Shown: in pieces, positions 18,342 to 28,145 of the stretch
Position numbering within the stretch: the first letter of the stretch is position 1
Layout of the letters: each line of letters opens with the position of its first letter
From: Polynucleobacter necessarius
GTDB taxonomy: Bacteria; Pseudomonadota; Gammaproteobacteria; Burkholderiales; Burkholderiaceae
Direction of reading: 5' to 3'
DNA: 64,000 bases
Assembly (NCBI RefSeq): GCF_900096765.1
Contig: NZ_LT615228.1
Location: forward strand, 1,761,584-1,825,583
Made by a program: the position numbers and the translations under genes
Notes under the pieces: generated by a model
Seen by the model: the letters and a program-made list of their open reading frames with translations, nothing else
The model's database searches: none
What the model was told of the DNA's origin: nothing

Positions 18342-19454
18342 ATGTACAGCGCAGTTGATCACCAATGGATGGGCGAGGCAATAGACCAAGCTCACAAGGC
18401 CCTCTATTTAGCTAATCCCAATCCACGGGTAGGTTGCGTCATCGTCAAAGATGGACAAGTGATTGGCCGTGGATTTACTCAACAAGTGGGCGGACCTCAT
18501 GCAGAGATTCAAGCGCTATCAGATGTAAAAGCCAGTGGTAAGGATGCTGTAGGCTCAATTGTTTACGTTACCTTAGAGCCTTGTAATCACACTGGTCGTA
18601 CACCCCCTTGCGTGGATGCATTGATTGCGGCTAGACCTGCAAAAGTGATTGCTGCAATGTCTGATCCCAATCCCTTAGTTTGTGGAAAAGGGTTGGAAAG
18701 ATTAAAGGCCGCGGGCATTGAGGTGCAATGTGGTTTGATGGAAGTAGAAGCTACTGCATTAAATCGAGGATTTATTTCCAGAATGACGCGTGGCTTGCCA
18801 TGGGTGCGCATGAAGATCGCTGCAAGTCTCGATGGAAAAACAGCTTTGCCAAACGGACAGAGTCAATGGATCACAGGACCTTTGGCAAGAGCTGATGGTC
18901 ATCACTGGCGCGCGCAAGCCTGTGCCATTGTGACAGGTGTGGGCACGGTTAAAGAGGATGATCCTTTGTTGAACGTCAGAGAGGTACAGACACAGCGGCA
19001 GCCTTGGAAAATCATTATCGATTCTAAATTGGAGACACCGCTTACAGCTCAAATTCTCAAACATATTGATCAGTCTGGCGTCATTATTGTTTGCGCCAAG
19101 ATCGCTCATTCTGAGCTGCAAGAAAAAGCGCGTACTCTCCAAGCGATGGGGGTTGAGGTAATTGAAATGCCTAACCCTTCTGGAAAAGTAGATCTACCCG
19201 AATTATTCTCTTATCTTGCAAAAGATCGTCAGATGAATGAGATTCATATTGAGTCTGGCTTTAAGCTCAATGGATCGATGCTCAGAGAGCATTGTGTTGA
19301 TGAGCTACTGTTGTATTACGCTCCTTTTATGATCGGTGTTGGTATTGGGATGGCCAATGTGGACCTTGCAACATTGTCTGAGCGCCAAGACTGGCAGATC
19401 ATTGATCAGAGTCTGATTGGGGCTGATTTAAGGCTGCGTCTGATAAAGAACTAA
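18342..19454 (+). CDS. ribD: bifunctional riboflavin deaminase/reductase
   Basis: Deaminates and then reduces the pyrimidine intermediate of riboflavin synthesis. The N-terminal cytidine-deaminase-type domain has PNPRVGCVIV, GGPHAEIQAL (zinc His and catalytic Glu) and LEPCNHTGRTPPC (zinc cysteines). The C-terminal reductase domain has WVRMKIAASLDGKTAL and SQWITG. ATG 18342 gives 370 residues and follows the pseudopilin stop; upstream in-frame starts would overlap that gene. It is followed nine bases later by ribE. Confidence 0.94.
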   Translation: MYSAVDHQWMGEAIDQAHKALYLANPNPRVGCVIVKDGQVIGRGFTQQVGGPHAEIQALSDVKASGKDAVGSIVYVTLEPCNHTGRTPPCVDALIAARPAKVIAAMSDPNPLVCGKGLERLKAAGIEVQCGLMEVEATALNRGFISRMTRGLPWVRMKIAASLDGKTALPNGQSQWITGPLARADGHHWRAQACAIVTGVGTVKEDDPLLNVREVQTQRQPWKIIIDSKLETPLTAQILKHIDQSGVIIVCAKIAHSELQEKARTLQAMGVEVIEMPNPSGKVDLPELFSYLAKDRQMNEIHIESGFKLNGSMLREHCVDELLLYYAPFMIGVGIGMANVDLATLSERQDWQIIDQSLIGADLRLRLIKN

Positions 19455-19463
19455 AATTACTCA

Positions 19464-20081
19464 ATGTTTACCGGAATCATTACTGCCATTGGTCAAATCA
19501 CAAGTGTTCAAGCTATGGGCGATGGCATGCATTTAATTGTGGAAGTGCCCGTCGGTTACTTGGATGATGTTGCTTTGGGTGACAGTATTGCTATTCAGGG
19601 TGCTTGCATGACAGCCACTCAATTTGAAGGTAATACCTTCGCTTTGGATATCTCTCGTGAATCTTTGAATAAAACAGTGGGCTTAGACAAGGTGGGCCCA
19701 GTCAATTTAGAAAAAGCCTTGCGTCTTAATGATCGTCTTGGCGGACATTTAGTCAGTGGGCATGTAGATGGCGTTGGTAAGGTGGCGCACTTTGCGCGGG
19801 TGGCTCAAGACGATTATGGTTCTTGGTTATTGCGCATTGAGGCGCCTAAAGAGCTTGCTCCATTTTTGGCTTACAAAGGCTCCATTGTGGTTAACGGTGT
19901 ATCGCTGACAGTCAATCAAACAGAGGATAGGGCAAGCACTTGTATTGTGGATATCAACATTATTCCGCATACATTAGAAAATACTACTTTGGGCAAGCTA
20001 AAGCAGGGTGATGCGGTGAATTTAGAGATTGATTTGATTGCACGCTACGTGGCGCGCATGCTTGAGACTCAAGCGAAATAA
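19464..20081 (+). CDS. ribE: riboflavin synthase alpha subunit
   Basis: Dismutates two lumazines to riboflavin. The 205-residue protein starts MFTGIITAIGQI and shows the internal duplication of the family: DSIAIQGACMT in the first barrel and GSIVVNGVSLTV in the second, plus GGHLVSGHVDGVG. Length is normal. It is the last gene of the plus-strand group and ends 40 bases before convergent queC. No terminator hairpin is evident in the gap. Confidence 0.95.
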   Translation: MFTGIITAIGQITSVQAMGDGMHLIVEVPVGYLDDVALGDSIAIQGACMTATQFEGNTFALDISRESLNKTVGLDKVGPVNLEKALRLNDRLGGHLVSGHVDGVGKVAHFARVAQDDYGSWLLRIEAPKELAPFLAYKGSIVVNGVSLTVNQTEDRASTCIVDINIIPHTLENTTLGKLKQGDAVNLEIDLIARYVARMLETQAK

Positions 20082-20120
20082 ACCATTTCGCTATAAAGAA
20101 GAAGTGTTTATTTATTTCGC

Positions 20121-20864
20121 TTACTTGCTTTTGCGGTAGCGAGTAGGGTCGGCGACATTGGCTTGCGCAAAGCCAGCCTGACGTAAGCGGCAAGATTCAC
20201 ATTGGCCACAAGCTTCGCCTAAATCATTAGCTTGATAGCAGGAAACTGTTTGAGAGTAATCAACGCCGAGCGTGCTGCCAAGTTGAATGATCTGAGCTTT
20301 AGTCAGGTTAATGATCGGAGCATGCACCCGAAAGCGATTTTCATTATTAGTTGCTTCTACGCTAGCCTTAGTGGCTAAGTTAGCCATAGCTTCAAAAGAA
20401 GCAACATACTCTGGACGACAGTCTGGATAGCCTGAGTAGTCAACCGAATTGGCGCCATAGAAAACGTCTAATCCACCAAGAGCTTCTGCCCAACCCAGGG
20501 CGAGTGATAACAAAATGGTATTGCGTGCAGGCACATAGGTCACTGGAATTTCTTGATCCTTGCCTGGTGCTGTCGGAACAGCAATAGAAGAATCAGTCAG
20601 AGCAGACCCACCAAAACGGGTTAAATCGAGATTCACTACTTCATGTCTTGCAACACCAATTTGCTTGGCAATATGTTTTGCTGCAGCTAGTTCGGATGAA
20701 TGTCTTTGTCCGTAGCCTACTGAGAGGGCATAAGGCGTATAGCCTAAGTCTTTTGCCAGGGCAAGCACAGTAGTGGAATCTAATCCACCAGAAAACAGAA
20801 TGACGGCTGGGGCGCCGGATTTGCGTGGAGCAAGATTCTCAAATGCAGCTGTCAGCGTTGACAT
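20121..20864 (-). CDS. queC: 7-cyano-7-deazaguanine synthase
   Basis: Makes preQ0 for queuosine from 7-carboxy-7-deazaguanine and ATP. The 247-residue protein has the PP-loop [23 protein letters not shown], the [16 protein letters not shown] substrate block and four zinc cysteines in [20 protein letters not shown]. It ends the minus-strand Tol-Pal operon, as in many gammaproteobacteria and betaproteobacteria. Confidence 0.96.
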   Translation of the reverse strand: MSTLTAAFENLAPRKSGAPAVILFSGGLDSTTVLALAKDLGYTPYALSVGYGQRHSSELAAAKHIAKQIGVARHEVVNLDLTRFGGSALTDSSIAVPTAPGKDQEIPVTYVPARNTILLSLALGWAEALGGLDVFYGANSVDYSGYPDCRPEYVASFEAMANLATKASVEATNNENRFRVHAPIINLTKAQIIQLGSTLGVDYSQTVSCYQANDLGEACGQCESCRLRQAGFAQANVADPTRYRKSK

Positions 20865-20881
20865 GGAATAATTGAAAGAAA

Positions 20882-21613
20882 TTACTTTGTCGCAGCAAGT
20901 AACTGCTGCGCATCTTTTGCTGCATCGGTATCAGGATATTTAGCAATAATCTCACTAAATGTTTTCTTAGCTGCTGCCTTATTGCCGCTTTCCAGCTGCG
21001 AGTTACCTAAGGTCACCATTGCCGCTGGAATGCGTGGATGAGTTGGGAATCGTTTAATGAGGCTTTGCAATTGACTAATAGCGCCAGCATATTCCTTGTT
21101 GGCATACTTGCTGTTACCACTCCAATAGAGCGCAAGCGGTAAGTAAGGGCTCTTAGGATATTTGGCGACAAATGCAGAAAAACTGTCGTCTGCCTTTTTC
21201 AGATTACCCGCTTGAAATGCTTTGAGCGCATCGTCGTATGCTTTTTTCTCACTTGGTTGAACGATGCCGCTCACGCCTTCGATGGTCACAGTGCGGGGTT
21301 CAAAATTGCCTAAACGAGTATCGAGATCTTGATAGTAAGTTTTTTGGCTGTTATTGATATCCTCGCTTTGCTTCTCGAGATCTTCAATTTTGCCGCGCAA
21401 CTCAGCATTGTCTGCCTTGAGTTTATCAATCTGGCTTTGCATCTCTAGCTGTGTAGTGGCTAGGCTTTTACGCAGGTCAAGAATAGCTTTGCGAGCTTCG
21501 TCGTCAGAAAATAGTGCCCAAGCGCTATTAGATGCACCTAGACATACGACGGCTACACTTAAACAAAACGCTCGTGAGAGCGTTTGTTTGATAGCATGAA
21601 CTGAAGAGCTCAT
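20882..21613 (-). CDS. cpoB: Tol-Pal associated periplasmic TPR protein
   Basis: Also called YbgF; coordinates Tol-Pal with peptidoglycan synthesis during division. The 243-residue protein has a signal peptide (cut near SAWA), an N-terminal coiled coil (about 40-95) and C-terminal TPR repeats starting near [18 protein letters not shown]. The segment [21 protein letters not shown] is typical. It begins directly after the pal stop (21614) with no gap. Confidence 0.93.
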   Translation of the reverse strand: MSSSVHAIKQTLSRAFCLSVAVVCLGASNSAWALFSDDEARKAILDLRKSLATTQLEMQSQIDKLKADNAELRGKIEDLEKQSEDINNSQKTYYQDLDTRLGNFEPRTVTIEGVSGIVQPSEKKAYDDALKAFQAGNLKKADDSFSAFVAKYPKSPYLPLALYWSGNSKYANKEYAGAISQLQSLIKRFPTHPRIPAAMVTLGNSQLESGNKAAAKKTFSEIIAKYPDTDAAKDAQQLLAATK

Positions 21614-22120
21614 TTAATTAGTGATGTAAACAATGTCAGCGCGGCGATTTTCTGCCCAAGCAGCTTCGTTATCGCCTTCAGCTTTTGGCTTTTCTTTACC
21701 AAAGCTCACTGCTTCCATTTGGTCATCAGAAACACCCATCAAGTTCAATGATTTACGAACGGCATCTGAACGGCGTTGACCCAATGCCAAGTTGTACTCG
21801 GCTGTGCCACGATCATCGGTACTGCCTTGAATGATGATTTTTTGTTTTGGATTGGCTTTTAAGTAGCTTGCATGAGCAGACAACATTTTTTGGTACTTCG
21901 TCTGAACGGTGTATTCATCAAAACCAAAATAAACACTCTTCTCAAATAAAGGGCTCTTAGGATCATTCCAAGGTTGCGCACTAAAGTTTCCGTTATCGCT
22001 GCCACTACCGTTTGCGCCATCTACATCGTCTAATTTAACGCTAGAGCAGGCTGCCATCAAAAATGCTGCTGTTCCAATAATTGCCAGGGTAGCAACACGG
22101 CGTGCAATAGAAACTGTCAT
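21614..22120 (-). CDS. pal: peptidoglycan-associated lipoprotein
   Basis: Outer-membrane lipoprotein that binds peptidoglycan and TolB. The 168-residue protein has a lipobox ending MAAC with Ser-Ser after the Cys. Its OmpA-like domain includes VYFGFDEYTVQ, IIIQGSTDDRGTAEYN and LGQRRSDAVRKSL. Spacing from tolB is 113 bases, larger than elsewhere in the operon, so a separate promoter is possible. Confidence 0.96.
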   Translation of the reverse strand: MTVSIARRVATLAIIGTAAFLMAACSSVKLDDVDGANGSGSDNGNFSAQPWNDPKSPLFEKSVYFGFDEYTVQTKYQKMLSAHASYLKANPKQKIIIQGSTDDRGTAEYNLALGQRRSDAVRKSLNLMGVSDDQMEAVSFGKEKPKAEGDNEAAWAENRRADIVYITN

Positions 22121-22233
22121 GATTTTTCCTTTTCCTACAAACTAAATAAGATGCCCACAAAGTTTGAGCCAATGACTAATATTATGCCCTCAAGAATAAG
22201 AAAAGTGCTTCTTTTAGCCCTGAAAATGGGCAT

Positions 22234-23544
22234 TTAGTCCATAAAAGGACCCCAGGAGGGCTGACGGACATCTGACCCCGGGATGCTTAATACTTGCTTA
22301 GAGTTGCCATCCACTGACACGGCTGCCAATACTCGCTTGCCATTAACCTTTGTTGAATAAAGGACATAACGACCATTCGCCGCAAATGAGGGAGACTCAT
22401 CACTGCTGCCATCTGTAAGAGCCTGTGCATCCCCAGTGGCTAAATTGAGAATATAAAGTCGATACGCTCCGCCAACATTGGCGATGTAGGCTAAATATTT
22501 TCCGTCAGGTGAGATACGCGGTGATGTCACAAAACCTTGCTTGAAGGTCACTCGCTTAGCGCCTTCAGCCTGCTCACCTTCAGCGCTCATGCGATAGATT
22601 TGCGGATTGCCACCGCGATCGCTCGTGAAATAAATATAGCGACCATCAGCAGAGTACTGGGGTTCAGTATCAATCGTGCTGCCACGAGTCAGGCGATGTA
22701 ATCCAGAGCCATCTGCATTAATACCGTAAATTTGTGTATTACCGTCTTTCGATAAAGAGATCGCTAGTTTTTTACCATCAGGCGACCATGCGGGCGCGCT
22801 GTTGTTTCCCTTTTGATTGGACAGGGAGATGCGACGGCCTGTTGCGAGCTCGTGAACATAAATCACCGGCTTGCGATCCTCAAAAGAAACATATGCTACT
22901 TTCTTGCCATCAGGAGACCAGGATGGAGAAATGATAGGCTCACTACTATTCATGGCATTGCGAATGTTTTGACCATCAGCATCCGAGATGACTAGGCGAT
23001 AGCGTTTTCCATCTTTGATGACATAAGACAGACGGGTAGAAAATACGCCACGCTCACCCAGTAGCTTAAAGATAATGTCGTCTGCAATTTTGTGGGCGGC
23101 GGAGCGCAAATTATCGACGCTTGAGTCGAGCTTTAAGCCGCCAAGACTGAGCGATTTACGAATGTCAAACAGCTTGTAATGAATTTCATATTGGGCGTTG
23201 CCGGTTTGAATTACCGAGCCGACAACCAAGGCATCAGCTCCACGTGCTGCCCAGGATTTGTAATTGGGAGTGCCATCGTCACTCTCAACGGCGTTACCAT
23301 TTTCAGTATTCTTAAAGTAACCACTTCGTGCTAGGTCTTGACGAATAATTTCTGAAATGCTGGTTGGTAATTTACTTTCATCTTTAAAGCGCATTACTGC
23401 GATCGGGTAGAGTGATTGACCAACGCCGGTAATTTCAATATTCATCTGGGCTAAGGCAGGGTTTGCAGAAACCACGAGTAGCGCAAATCCGATTGCGCTT
23501 GATAGGATTGATTTGAAAAGATGCTTTTTCATCAACTGCAACAT
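22234..23544 (-). CDS. tolB: Tol-Pal system protein TolB
   Basis: Periplasmic six-bladed beta-propeller that bridges Pal and TolA. The 436-residue protein has a signal peptide ending near NPALAQ, an N-terminal domain with IAVMRFKDES, then repeated propeller blades marked by PSWSPDGKKVAYVS, PAWSPDGKKLAIS, PQYSADGRYIYFTSDRGG and SPRISPDGKYLAYI. ATG 23544 or ATG 23532 may be the start. Confidence 0.96.
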   Translation of the reverse strand: MLQLMKKHLFKSILSSAIGFALLVVSANPALAQMNIEITGVGQSLYPIAVMRFKDESKLPTSISEIIRQDLARSGYFKNTENGNAVESDDGTPNYKSWAARGADALVVGSVIQTGNAQYEIHYKLFDIRKSLSLGGLKLDSSVDNLRSAAHKIADDIIFKLLGERGVFSTRLSYVIKDGKRYRLVISDADGQNIRNAMNSSEPIISPSWSPDGKKVAYVSFEDRKPVIYVHELATGRRISLSNQKGNNSAPAWSPDGKKLAISLSKDGNTQIYGINADGSGLHRLTRGSTIDTEPQYSADGRYIYFTSDRGGNPQIYRMSAEGEQAEGAKRVTFKQGFVTSPRISPDGKYLAYIANVGGAYRLYILNLATGDAQALTDGSSDESPSFAANGRYVLYSTKVNGKRVLAAVSVDGNSKQVLSIPGSDVRQPSWGPFMD

Positions 23545-23547
23545 GCA

Positions 23548-24372
23548 TTAGTCCTTGGGTTTAAAAGTCAACTTCACTTCGCGTTGTGGAATTTTGCCAT
23601 TGTCGTCTTTTGGCAGACTCTCTGCACGAGAGAGTGCTAGAAGGACGGCGCGATCCCACCCCGTATTGCCACTAGAAGTTTGAATACTGGTACTCAAAAT
23701 AGCTCCATCAGGCGCGAGTGTCACCAAGACAACTGCCGCTGGGTTACCGCTGATGGATTCTGGGTTATAGACAATGAAAGGTTTGACTTTCTTAATGACT
23801 TTATCGGTCCAGCCAGGAGGAGCATTGCCACCACCGCCAACACCACTACCGACTGTACCGCCACGACCACCTTCGGCGCCAGCTGCTGCACGCAATCTAG
23901 CTAATTGATCAGCGCGCACTTTTTCAGCCGCAGCGTTGGCTTTGGTTTCTGCAGGTGAGAGAGCTTTTGGTGGCTCTACTTTTTTAGCTTCTTCCTTCTT
24001 TGGCTTTTCTTTTTCTTTTGGCGGAGGGGTTTGTGTTTTTGGTTTTTCTTTCACCACTTCTTTTTTAGGCGGTTCTTTTTCAAGCTTCTTTTCCTTGACG
24101 GCAATATCAGCTGCCTCTTCTTTGATAATGGTTTTGACTTCAGGCTCTGGAGGGGTCTGAATTTGTGGTGTCGAATCCCATAGCTCTACTTCAACACCTG
24201 CAGGAGTACTATTATTCCAACTAATGCCAATCATTAAAAATGCTAACAAACCTAAGTGGGCAATGAGTGAGAACGTAAATGCGCGTTTAGTGCTCTCCTG
24301 CTTGGAGAGCTGATTTTGTCGACCCCGTTTAAAAGGCGAGAGCGGTGATGGGTAAGAAGTCGCGCTATTCAT
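23548..24372 (-). CDS. tolA: cell envelope integrity protein TolA
   Basis: Transduces inner-membrane energy to Pal and TolB. The 274-residue protein has a cytoplasmic N-terminus, one membrane segment (about 31-49), a Lys/Glu/Pro-rich extended region (about 75-155) and a C-terminal TonB/TolA domain with AVVLVTLAPDGAILS and DRAVLLALSRAESLP. It is shorter than E. coli TolA because the central helix is replaced by a Pro-Lys linker. Confidence 0.92.
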   Translation of the reverse strand: MNSATSYPSPLSPFKRGRQNQLSKQESTKRAFTFSLIAHLGLLAFLMIGISWNNSTPAGVEVELWDSTPQIQTPPEPEVKTIIKEEAADIAVKEKKLEKEPPKKEVVKEKPKTQTPPPKEKEKPKKEEAKKVEPPKALSPAETKANAAAEKVRADQLARLRAAAGAEGGRGGTVGSGVGGGGNAPPGWTDKVIKKVKPFIVYNPESISGNPAAVVLVTLAPDGAILSTSIQTSSGNTGWDRAVLLALSRAESLPKDDNGKIPQREVKLTFKPKD

Positions 24373-24397
24373 GAATCAATACAAAAGCTAAGCAGCC

Positions 24398-24817
24398 TTA
24401 TTGGCTCTTGACTGCAAGGCCTACACGTTTAACACCGTTTTCTTTGAGCTTAGACATCACATTCATGACGGTCTCATATTTAATGGACTTATCTGCTGCC
24501 AATACGATGGGTTGATCAGCAGATTTTTCTGCTTGTGATCTGGCAAAGGCACCCAGCTCAAAGGGGTTGAGTTTTTGCACTGGCTCACCATCTTTTCTGA
24601 CAATGATGTTTTCATCGGCATCAATGGTTAAGAACACTGGCGGAAGTGCTTGTACTTTAGCGCCGCCAACGGTTGGTAGATTCACAACCCCAGGATTGAC
24701 CATCGGCGCGGTGACCATAAAGATCACGAGCAAGACCAACATCACATCGATGTAAGGTACTACGTTGATGTCGGCCATTGCCCGACGTTTTGATTTTCGA
24801 AGTGGAGATGCGGCCAT
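24398..24817 (-). CDS. tolR: Tol-Pal proton channel subunit TolR
   Basis: Partner of TolQ in the proton-driven motor. The 139-residue protein has a basic N-terminus, DINVVPYIDVMLVLLVIFM carrying the conserved Asp of the proton path, and a periplasmic ExbD-type domain ending VGLAVKSQ. It is distinguished from the ExbD at 32,056 by its operon context. Confidence 0.95.
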   Translation of the reverse strand: MAASPLRKSKRRAMADINVVPYIDVMLVLLVIFMVTAPMVNPGVVNLPTVGGAKVQALPPVFLTIDADENIIVRKDGEPVQKLNPFELGAFARSQAEKSADQPIVLAADKSIKYETVMNVMSKLKENGVKRVGLAVKSQ

Positions 24818-24833
24818 AACTTAGGGGATCCGA

Positions 24834-25493
24834 TCAGCGTCCAGCACTTTGGCGTTGCAAAATATTCGTGAACTCTTCAATAAAAGTTTCAAAACGAATG
24901 GCTAAGCGATCCACATCAGTTGCTGCGCGGTTGTAAGCAACCACTGCTGGAATTGCAGCAAACAAACCAATGGCTGTCGCGATCAAGGCTTCTGCAATGC
25001 CAGGAGCCACAGCTGAGAGGGTGGCGTTTTGGACGTTTGCCAAACCCCGGAAGGAATGCATGATCCCCCATACGGTGCCAAATAGGCCAATGTAGGGTGA
25101 AACTGAACCGACGGATGCTAGGAACGGTAGGTTTGCCTCTAAGCCGTCCATTTCCCTATGATAAGTCGCTTTCATGGCCCTTCGAGCGGCATCGATTTCA
25201 CGCACTTTCAAGAACTCTTGCATCCCGGCTTCAAAGATGTGTTCTAGAACGGCATCGCTACGGGTATTACGGTGTGCAGCTTCTAAAAGGGTGTTCAGAG
25301 GTCCTCCGCCTGCCCAAAAGTCGCGCTCAAAACGCTCTGTATCCTGTCTAACCCCCCTTAAAACAGCCGTTTTTTTGAAAATAATGGTCCAGGAGGCGAT
25401 GGACATGCCCAGCAATAACAGCATTACCAACTGCACTAATAGGCTGGCATTGAGGACTAGGGAGAGGAAGGAGAGATCTTGTGTGGTGGTCAT
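24834..25493 (-). CDS. tolQ: Tol-Pal proton channel subunit TolQ
   Basis: A 219-residue membrane protein with three hydrophobic segments. The block YIGLFGTVWGIMHSF and APGIAEALIATAIGLFAAIPAVVAYN are the conserved second and third helices of TolQ/ExbB. First gene of the Tol run as visible here. The thioesterase ybgC, often the first gene of the cluster in other bacteria, is absent: divergent glyA begins 76 bases away. Confidence 0.95.
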   Translation of the reverse strand: MTTTQDLSFLSLVLNASLLVQLVMLLLLGMSIASWTIIFKKTAVLRGVRQDTERFERDFWAGGGPLNTLLEAAHRNTRSDAVLEHIFEAGMQEFLKVREIDAARRAMKATYHREMDGLEANLPFLASVGSVSPYIGLFGTVWGIMHSFRGLANVQNATLSAVAPGIAEALIATAIGLFAAIPAVVAYNRAATDVDRLAIRFETFIEEFTNILQRQSAGR

Positions 25494-25569
25494 GGTGGAT
25501 TTTGTATGATGTAGGTTGATTTTACTAAGTTAATCTCCTTAGTAATCCAACTTTTTCAGGATTATTGCC

Positions 25570-26814
25570 ATGTTTGACCGTCAGAACACTTTAGCCAAAA
25601 CCGATCCCCAATTATGGGAAGCCATTCAGAATGAAAACCAGCGTCAAGAAGACCATATTGAGCTGATTGCTTCTGAGAACTACACCTCACCAGCAGTGAT
25701 GGCTGCCCAAGGTTCTCAGTTAACCAATAAGTATGCTGAAGGTTATCCAGGTAAGCGTTACTACGGTGGTTGTGAATTTGTCGACGTGGCTGAGCAATTG
25801 GCGATTGATCGCGTCAAAGCACTGTTTGGTGCTGAGGCTGCAAACGTGCAACCCCATTGCGGCGCTTCTGCCAACCAAGCGGTTTTCTTGGCCTTCTTAA
25901 AGCCAGGCGATACCTTTATGGGAATGAGCTTAGCAGAAGGCGGTCACTTAACGCACGGCATGGCATTGAACATGAGTGGTAAGTGGTTCAATCCAATTGC
26001 CTATGGTTTAGATAAGAACGAAGAAATTGATTACGAGCAAATGGAGCGTTTAGCTCGTGAGCACAAGCCAAAATTGATCATTGCTGGTGCATCTGCATAC
26101 TCCAAGAAAATTGACTTTGAGCGTATTGGTAAATTAGCCAAGGAAGTGGGCGCGATTTTTATGGTGGATATGGCTCACTATGCAGGCCTGGTTGCTGCTG
26201 GTGTTTATCCAAATCCAGTGCCCCATGCTGACATCGTGACATCGACAACTCACAAGAGCTTGCGTGGCCCTCGTGGCGGCATCATTTTGATGAAGGCGGA
26301 GCATGAGAAAGCGATTAACTCTGCAGTCTTCCCAGGCTTACAGGGTGGTCCTTTAATGCATGTAATCGCTGCTAAGGCGGTAGCGTTCAAAGAAGCTGCA
26401 GAACCTGGTTTTAAAGAGTATCAAAAACAAGTAGTAGCCAATGCAAAGGCATTAGCAGAGACTTTAATCTCACGTGGTTTGCGCATTGTTTCTGGTGGTA
26501 CTGATTCGCACGTGATGTTGGTAGATTTACGTGCCAAGAAAATGACCGGTAAAGAGGCTGAGCGTGTTTTAGGTGAAGCCCACATCACTTGTAACAAAAA
26601 CGGTATCCCGAACGATCCTGAAAAACCAATGGTGACCAGCGGCATTCGTTTGGGTTCACCAGCAATGACGACACGTGGTTTTAAAGAGGCTGAAGCAAGG
26701 CAAGTGGGTAATTTCATTGCAGACGTTTTGGATAATCCAAATGATGCAGACAATATCGCTAAGGTTCGCGCACAAGTTGCTGAGCTCACTAAGCGCTTCC
26801 CAGTTTATGGCTAA
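25570..26814 (+). CDS. glyA: serine hydroxymethyltransferase
   Basis: PLP enzyme interconverting serine plus tetrahydrofolate with glycine plus methylene-tetrahydrofolate. The 414-residue protein shows [43 protein letters not shown] and the PLP Lys in [13 protein letters not shown]. Full length. Followed 23 bases on by nrdR, a common pairing in Burkholderiales. Confidence 0.98.
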   Translation: MFDRQNTLAKTDPQLWEAIQNENQRQEDHIELIASENYTSPAVMAAQGSQLTNKYAEGYPGKRYYGGCEFVDVAEQLAIDRVKALFGAEAANVQPHCGASANQAVFLAFLKPGDTFMGMSLAEGGHLTHGMALNMSGKWFNPIAYGLDKNEEIDYEQMERLAREHKPKLIIAGASAYSKKIDFERIGKLAKEVGAIFMVDMAHYAGLVAAGVYPNPVPHADIVTSTTHKSLRGPRGGIILMKAEHEKAINSAVFPGLQGGPLMHVIAAKAVAFKEAAEPGFKEYQKQVVANAKALAETLISRGLRIVSGGTDSHVMLVDLRAKKMTGKEAERVLGEAHITCNKNGIPNDPEKPMVTSGIRLGSPAMTTRGFKEAEARQVGNFIADVLDNPNDADNIAKVRAQVAELTKRFPVYG

Positions 26815-26837
26815 GCCAATCTAGAAAAGAGCCCACA

Positions 26838-27284
26838 TTGCGCTGCCCTTTTTGTCATAACGACGATACCCAGGTTCTAGATACTCGGGTATCGGATGAG
26901 GGCGATACCATTCGTCGCCGCCGCCGATGTGCCAAATGCGATAAGCGTTTTACTACGTATGAACGGGTAGAGCTCGTACTCCCAGCCATTGTGAAAAAGA
27001 ATGGCAGTCGTGTGGAATATAGCCATGACAAATTGGCTAGTTCAATCAAGTTGGCTTTACGTAAACGCCCTGTATCTTCTGATTCAGTAGATGAATCCAT
27101 TGGACGTATTGAAGAAAAACTCCTCAGCCTAGGCGAGAAAGAGATTCCTAGCGAGCGCGTTGGCGAGTTGGTCATGCGCGAGCTCAAGCGCTTGGATAAG
27201 GTGGCCTATATTCGCTTTGCATCGGTGTACCGCAGCTTTGCGGATATTGAATCCTTTGAGAGCGCTCTTAAAGAGTTGAAGTAG
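26838..27284 (+). CDS. nrdR: transcriptional repressor NrdR
   Basis: ATP/dATP-sensing repressor of ribonucleotide reductase genes. The 148-residue protein has an N-terminal zinc ribbon ([14 protein letters not shown]) and an ATP-cone with [15 protein letters not shown]. It starts at TTG 26838; the first Cys of the zinc site is residue 3, so no later start is possible. NrdR boxes would lie upstream of nrd genes outside this window. Confidence 0.96.
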   Translation: MRCPFCHNDDTQVLDTRVSDEGDTIRRRRRCAKCDKRFTTYERVELVLPAIVKKNGSRVEYSHDKLASSIKLALRKRPVSSDSVDESIGRIEEKLLSLGEKEIPSERVGELVMRELKRLDKVAYIRFASVYRSFADIESFESALKELK

Positions 27285-27295
27285 TTGTAAGCCCT

Positions 27296-27613
27296 CTAGA
27301 GCACAACTTCCAAACCCTTTTTCTCAATCAATGAAAGAAGCTTTAGGGATGTTCCGCTAGGGCTCTTGTCACCAGCCTCCCACTTTTGTACCGTTGATAA
27401 GCTTGTATTGATAGTGAGTGCAAAAACTGCTTGACTAAGATGGTTCTTAGCCCTCAAGCGTTTAATACGCGTAGGTGTCATTGGTGGCACGTCCAAATTT
27501 TGCAAGGCCTGGAACTCATCCATGCTTTTTTTAGTGATGATGCCTGACCGATGAAGGCCAGACATTGTCTCCTTCATTTCCTGAATAATGCGACTGTTTT
27601 TATTATGTTTCAT
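27296..27613 (-). CDS. antitoxin with helix-turn-helix domain (HigA-like)
   Basis: A 105-residue protein. The N-terminal half may contact the toxin, and the C-terminal half is an XRE-type helix-turn-helix: LRAKNHLSQAVFALTINTSLSTVQKWEAGDKSP. It is encoded after the toxin and overlaps it by 11 bases, the toxin-first order of HigBA-type systems. Likely binds the 21-bp palindrome upstream of the operon, repressing it alone or with the toxin. It lies 11 bases from convergent nrdR. Confidence 0.82.
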   Translation of the reverse strand: MKHNKNSRIIQEMKETMSGLHRSGIITKKSMDEFQALQNLDVPPMTPTRIKRLRAKNHLSQAVFALTINTSLSTVQKWEAGDKSPSGTSLKLLSLIEKKGLEVVL

Positions 27614-27989
27614 CGGCCATTAACTCCTTTAATTCATTTGCATTAATTGCAATCTCAATTTCTCTTTCTTTTAAATCTAACAATCTTTTTGCTACTTCCT
27701 GCAAATATAGCAACTCCTCTTTACTTACATTTGATTTCTCATTTTTTGCAAACCCATATATGAAAAACCAGCGACTCATCAATTGAGTCGCAACAATGAT
27801 TCGTGCACCTGACCTTTTGCCCGAGCCCGACATGCCAATCCGTTTTTTATAAACATGACATCCAAGATCAGCTTCAATCAAACCCATTGACATCTCTTGA
27901 GTTGCCGTCAAAAGATCTTGTTTTTGAACACCATTCTTCTTCATCCACTTTGCAAAAGATTTGGTTTTAAAGACACGTTTTTTGAGCAT
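27603..27989 (-). CDS. RelE/ParE-like toxin of a type II toxin-antitoxin pair
   Basis: A 128-residue basic protein. Segments SFAKWMKKNGVQ, GCHVYKKRIGMSGSGKRSGARI and RWFFIYGFAKNEKSNVS resemble the RelE-like subgroup formerly called DUF1044, in which the G-(S)-G-K-(S)-G-R turn is conserved. Such toxins are usually ribosome-dependent mRNA interferases. The C-terminal 40 residues are Glu/Lys-rich and helical. The A/T-rich codon usage differs from the neighbouring nrdR, consistent with acquisition. Confidence 0.8.
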   Translation of the reverse strand: MLKKRVFKTKSFAKWMKKNGVQKQDLLTATQEMSMGLIEADLGCHVYKKRIGMSGSGKRSGARIIVATQLMSRWFFIYGFAKNEKSNVSKEELLYLQEVAKRLLDLKEREIEIAINANELKELMADET

Positions 27990-27995
27990 GCAAAA

Positions 27996-28016
27996 CTATA
28001 CCACTGAGTGGTATAG
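27996..28016. promoter_or_regulatory. perfect 21-bp palindrome, operator candidate for the toxin-antitoxin pair
   Basis: CTATACCACT, a central G, then AGTGGTATAG: two perfect 10-bp arms. It ends seven bases before the toxin ATG (27989) and embeds a TATAGT hexamer on the minus strand that could be the -10 element. The geometry fits an autoregulated promoter bound by the helix-turn-helix antitoxin dimer. Confidence 0.75.
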
Positions 28017-28145
28017 ATAATATTACCCCAGAACTCGATAATGGAAAAGGGTCATAAATGGCTGTGCCACATAAACCAGTAATTTGAGGGGGTGAAGACT
28101 AGAAGAGCAGGACCGAGATCCTGGGTGAAGAAGCATTGAGAATGC

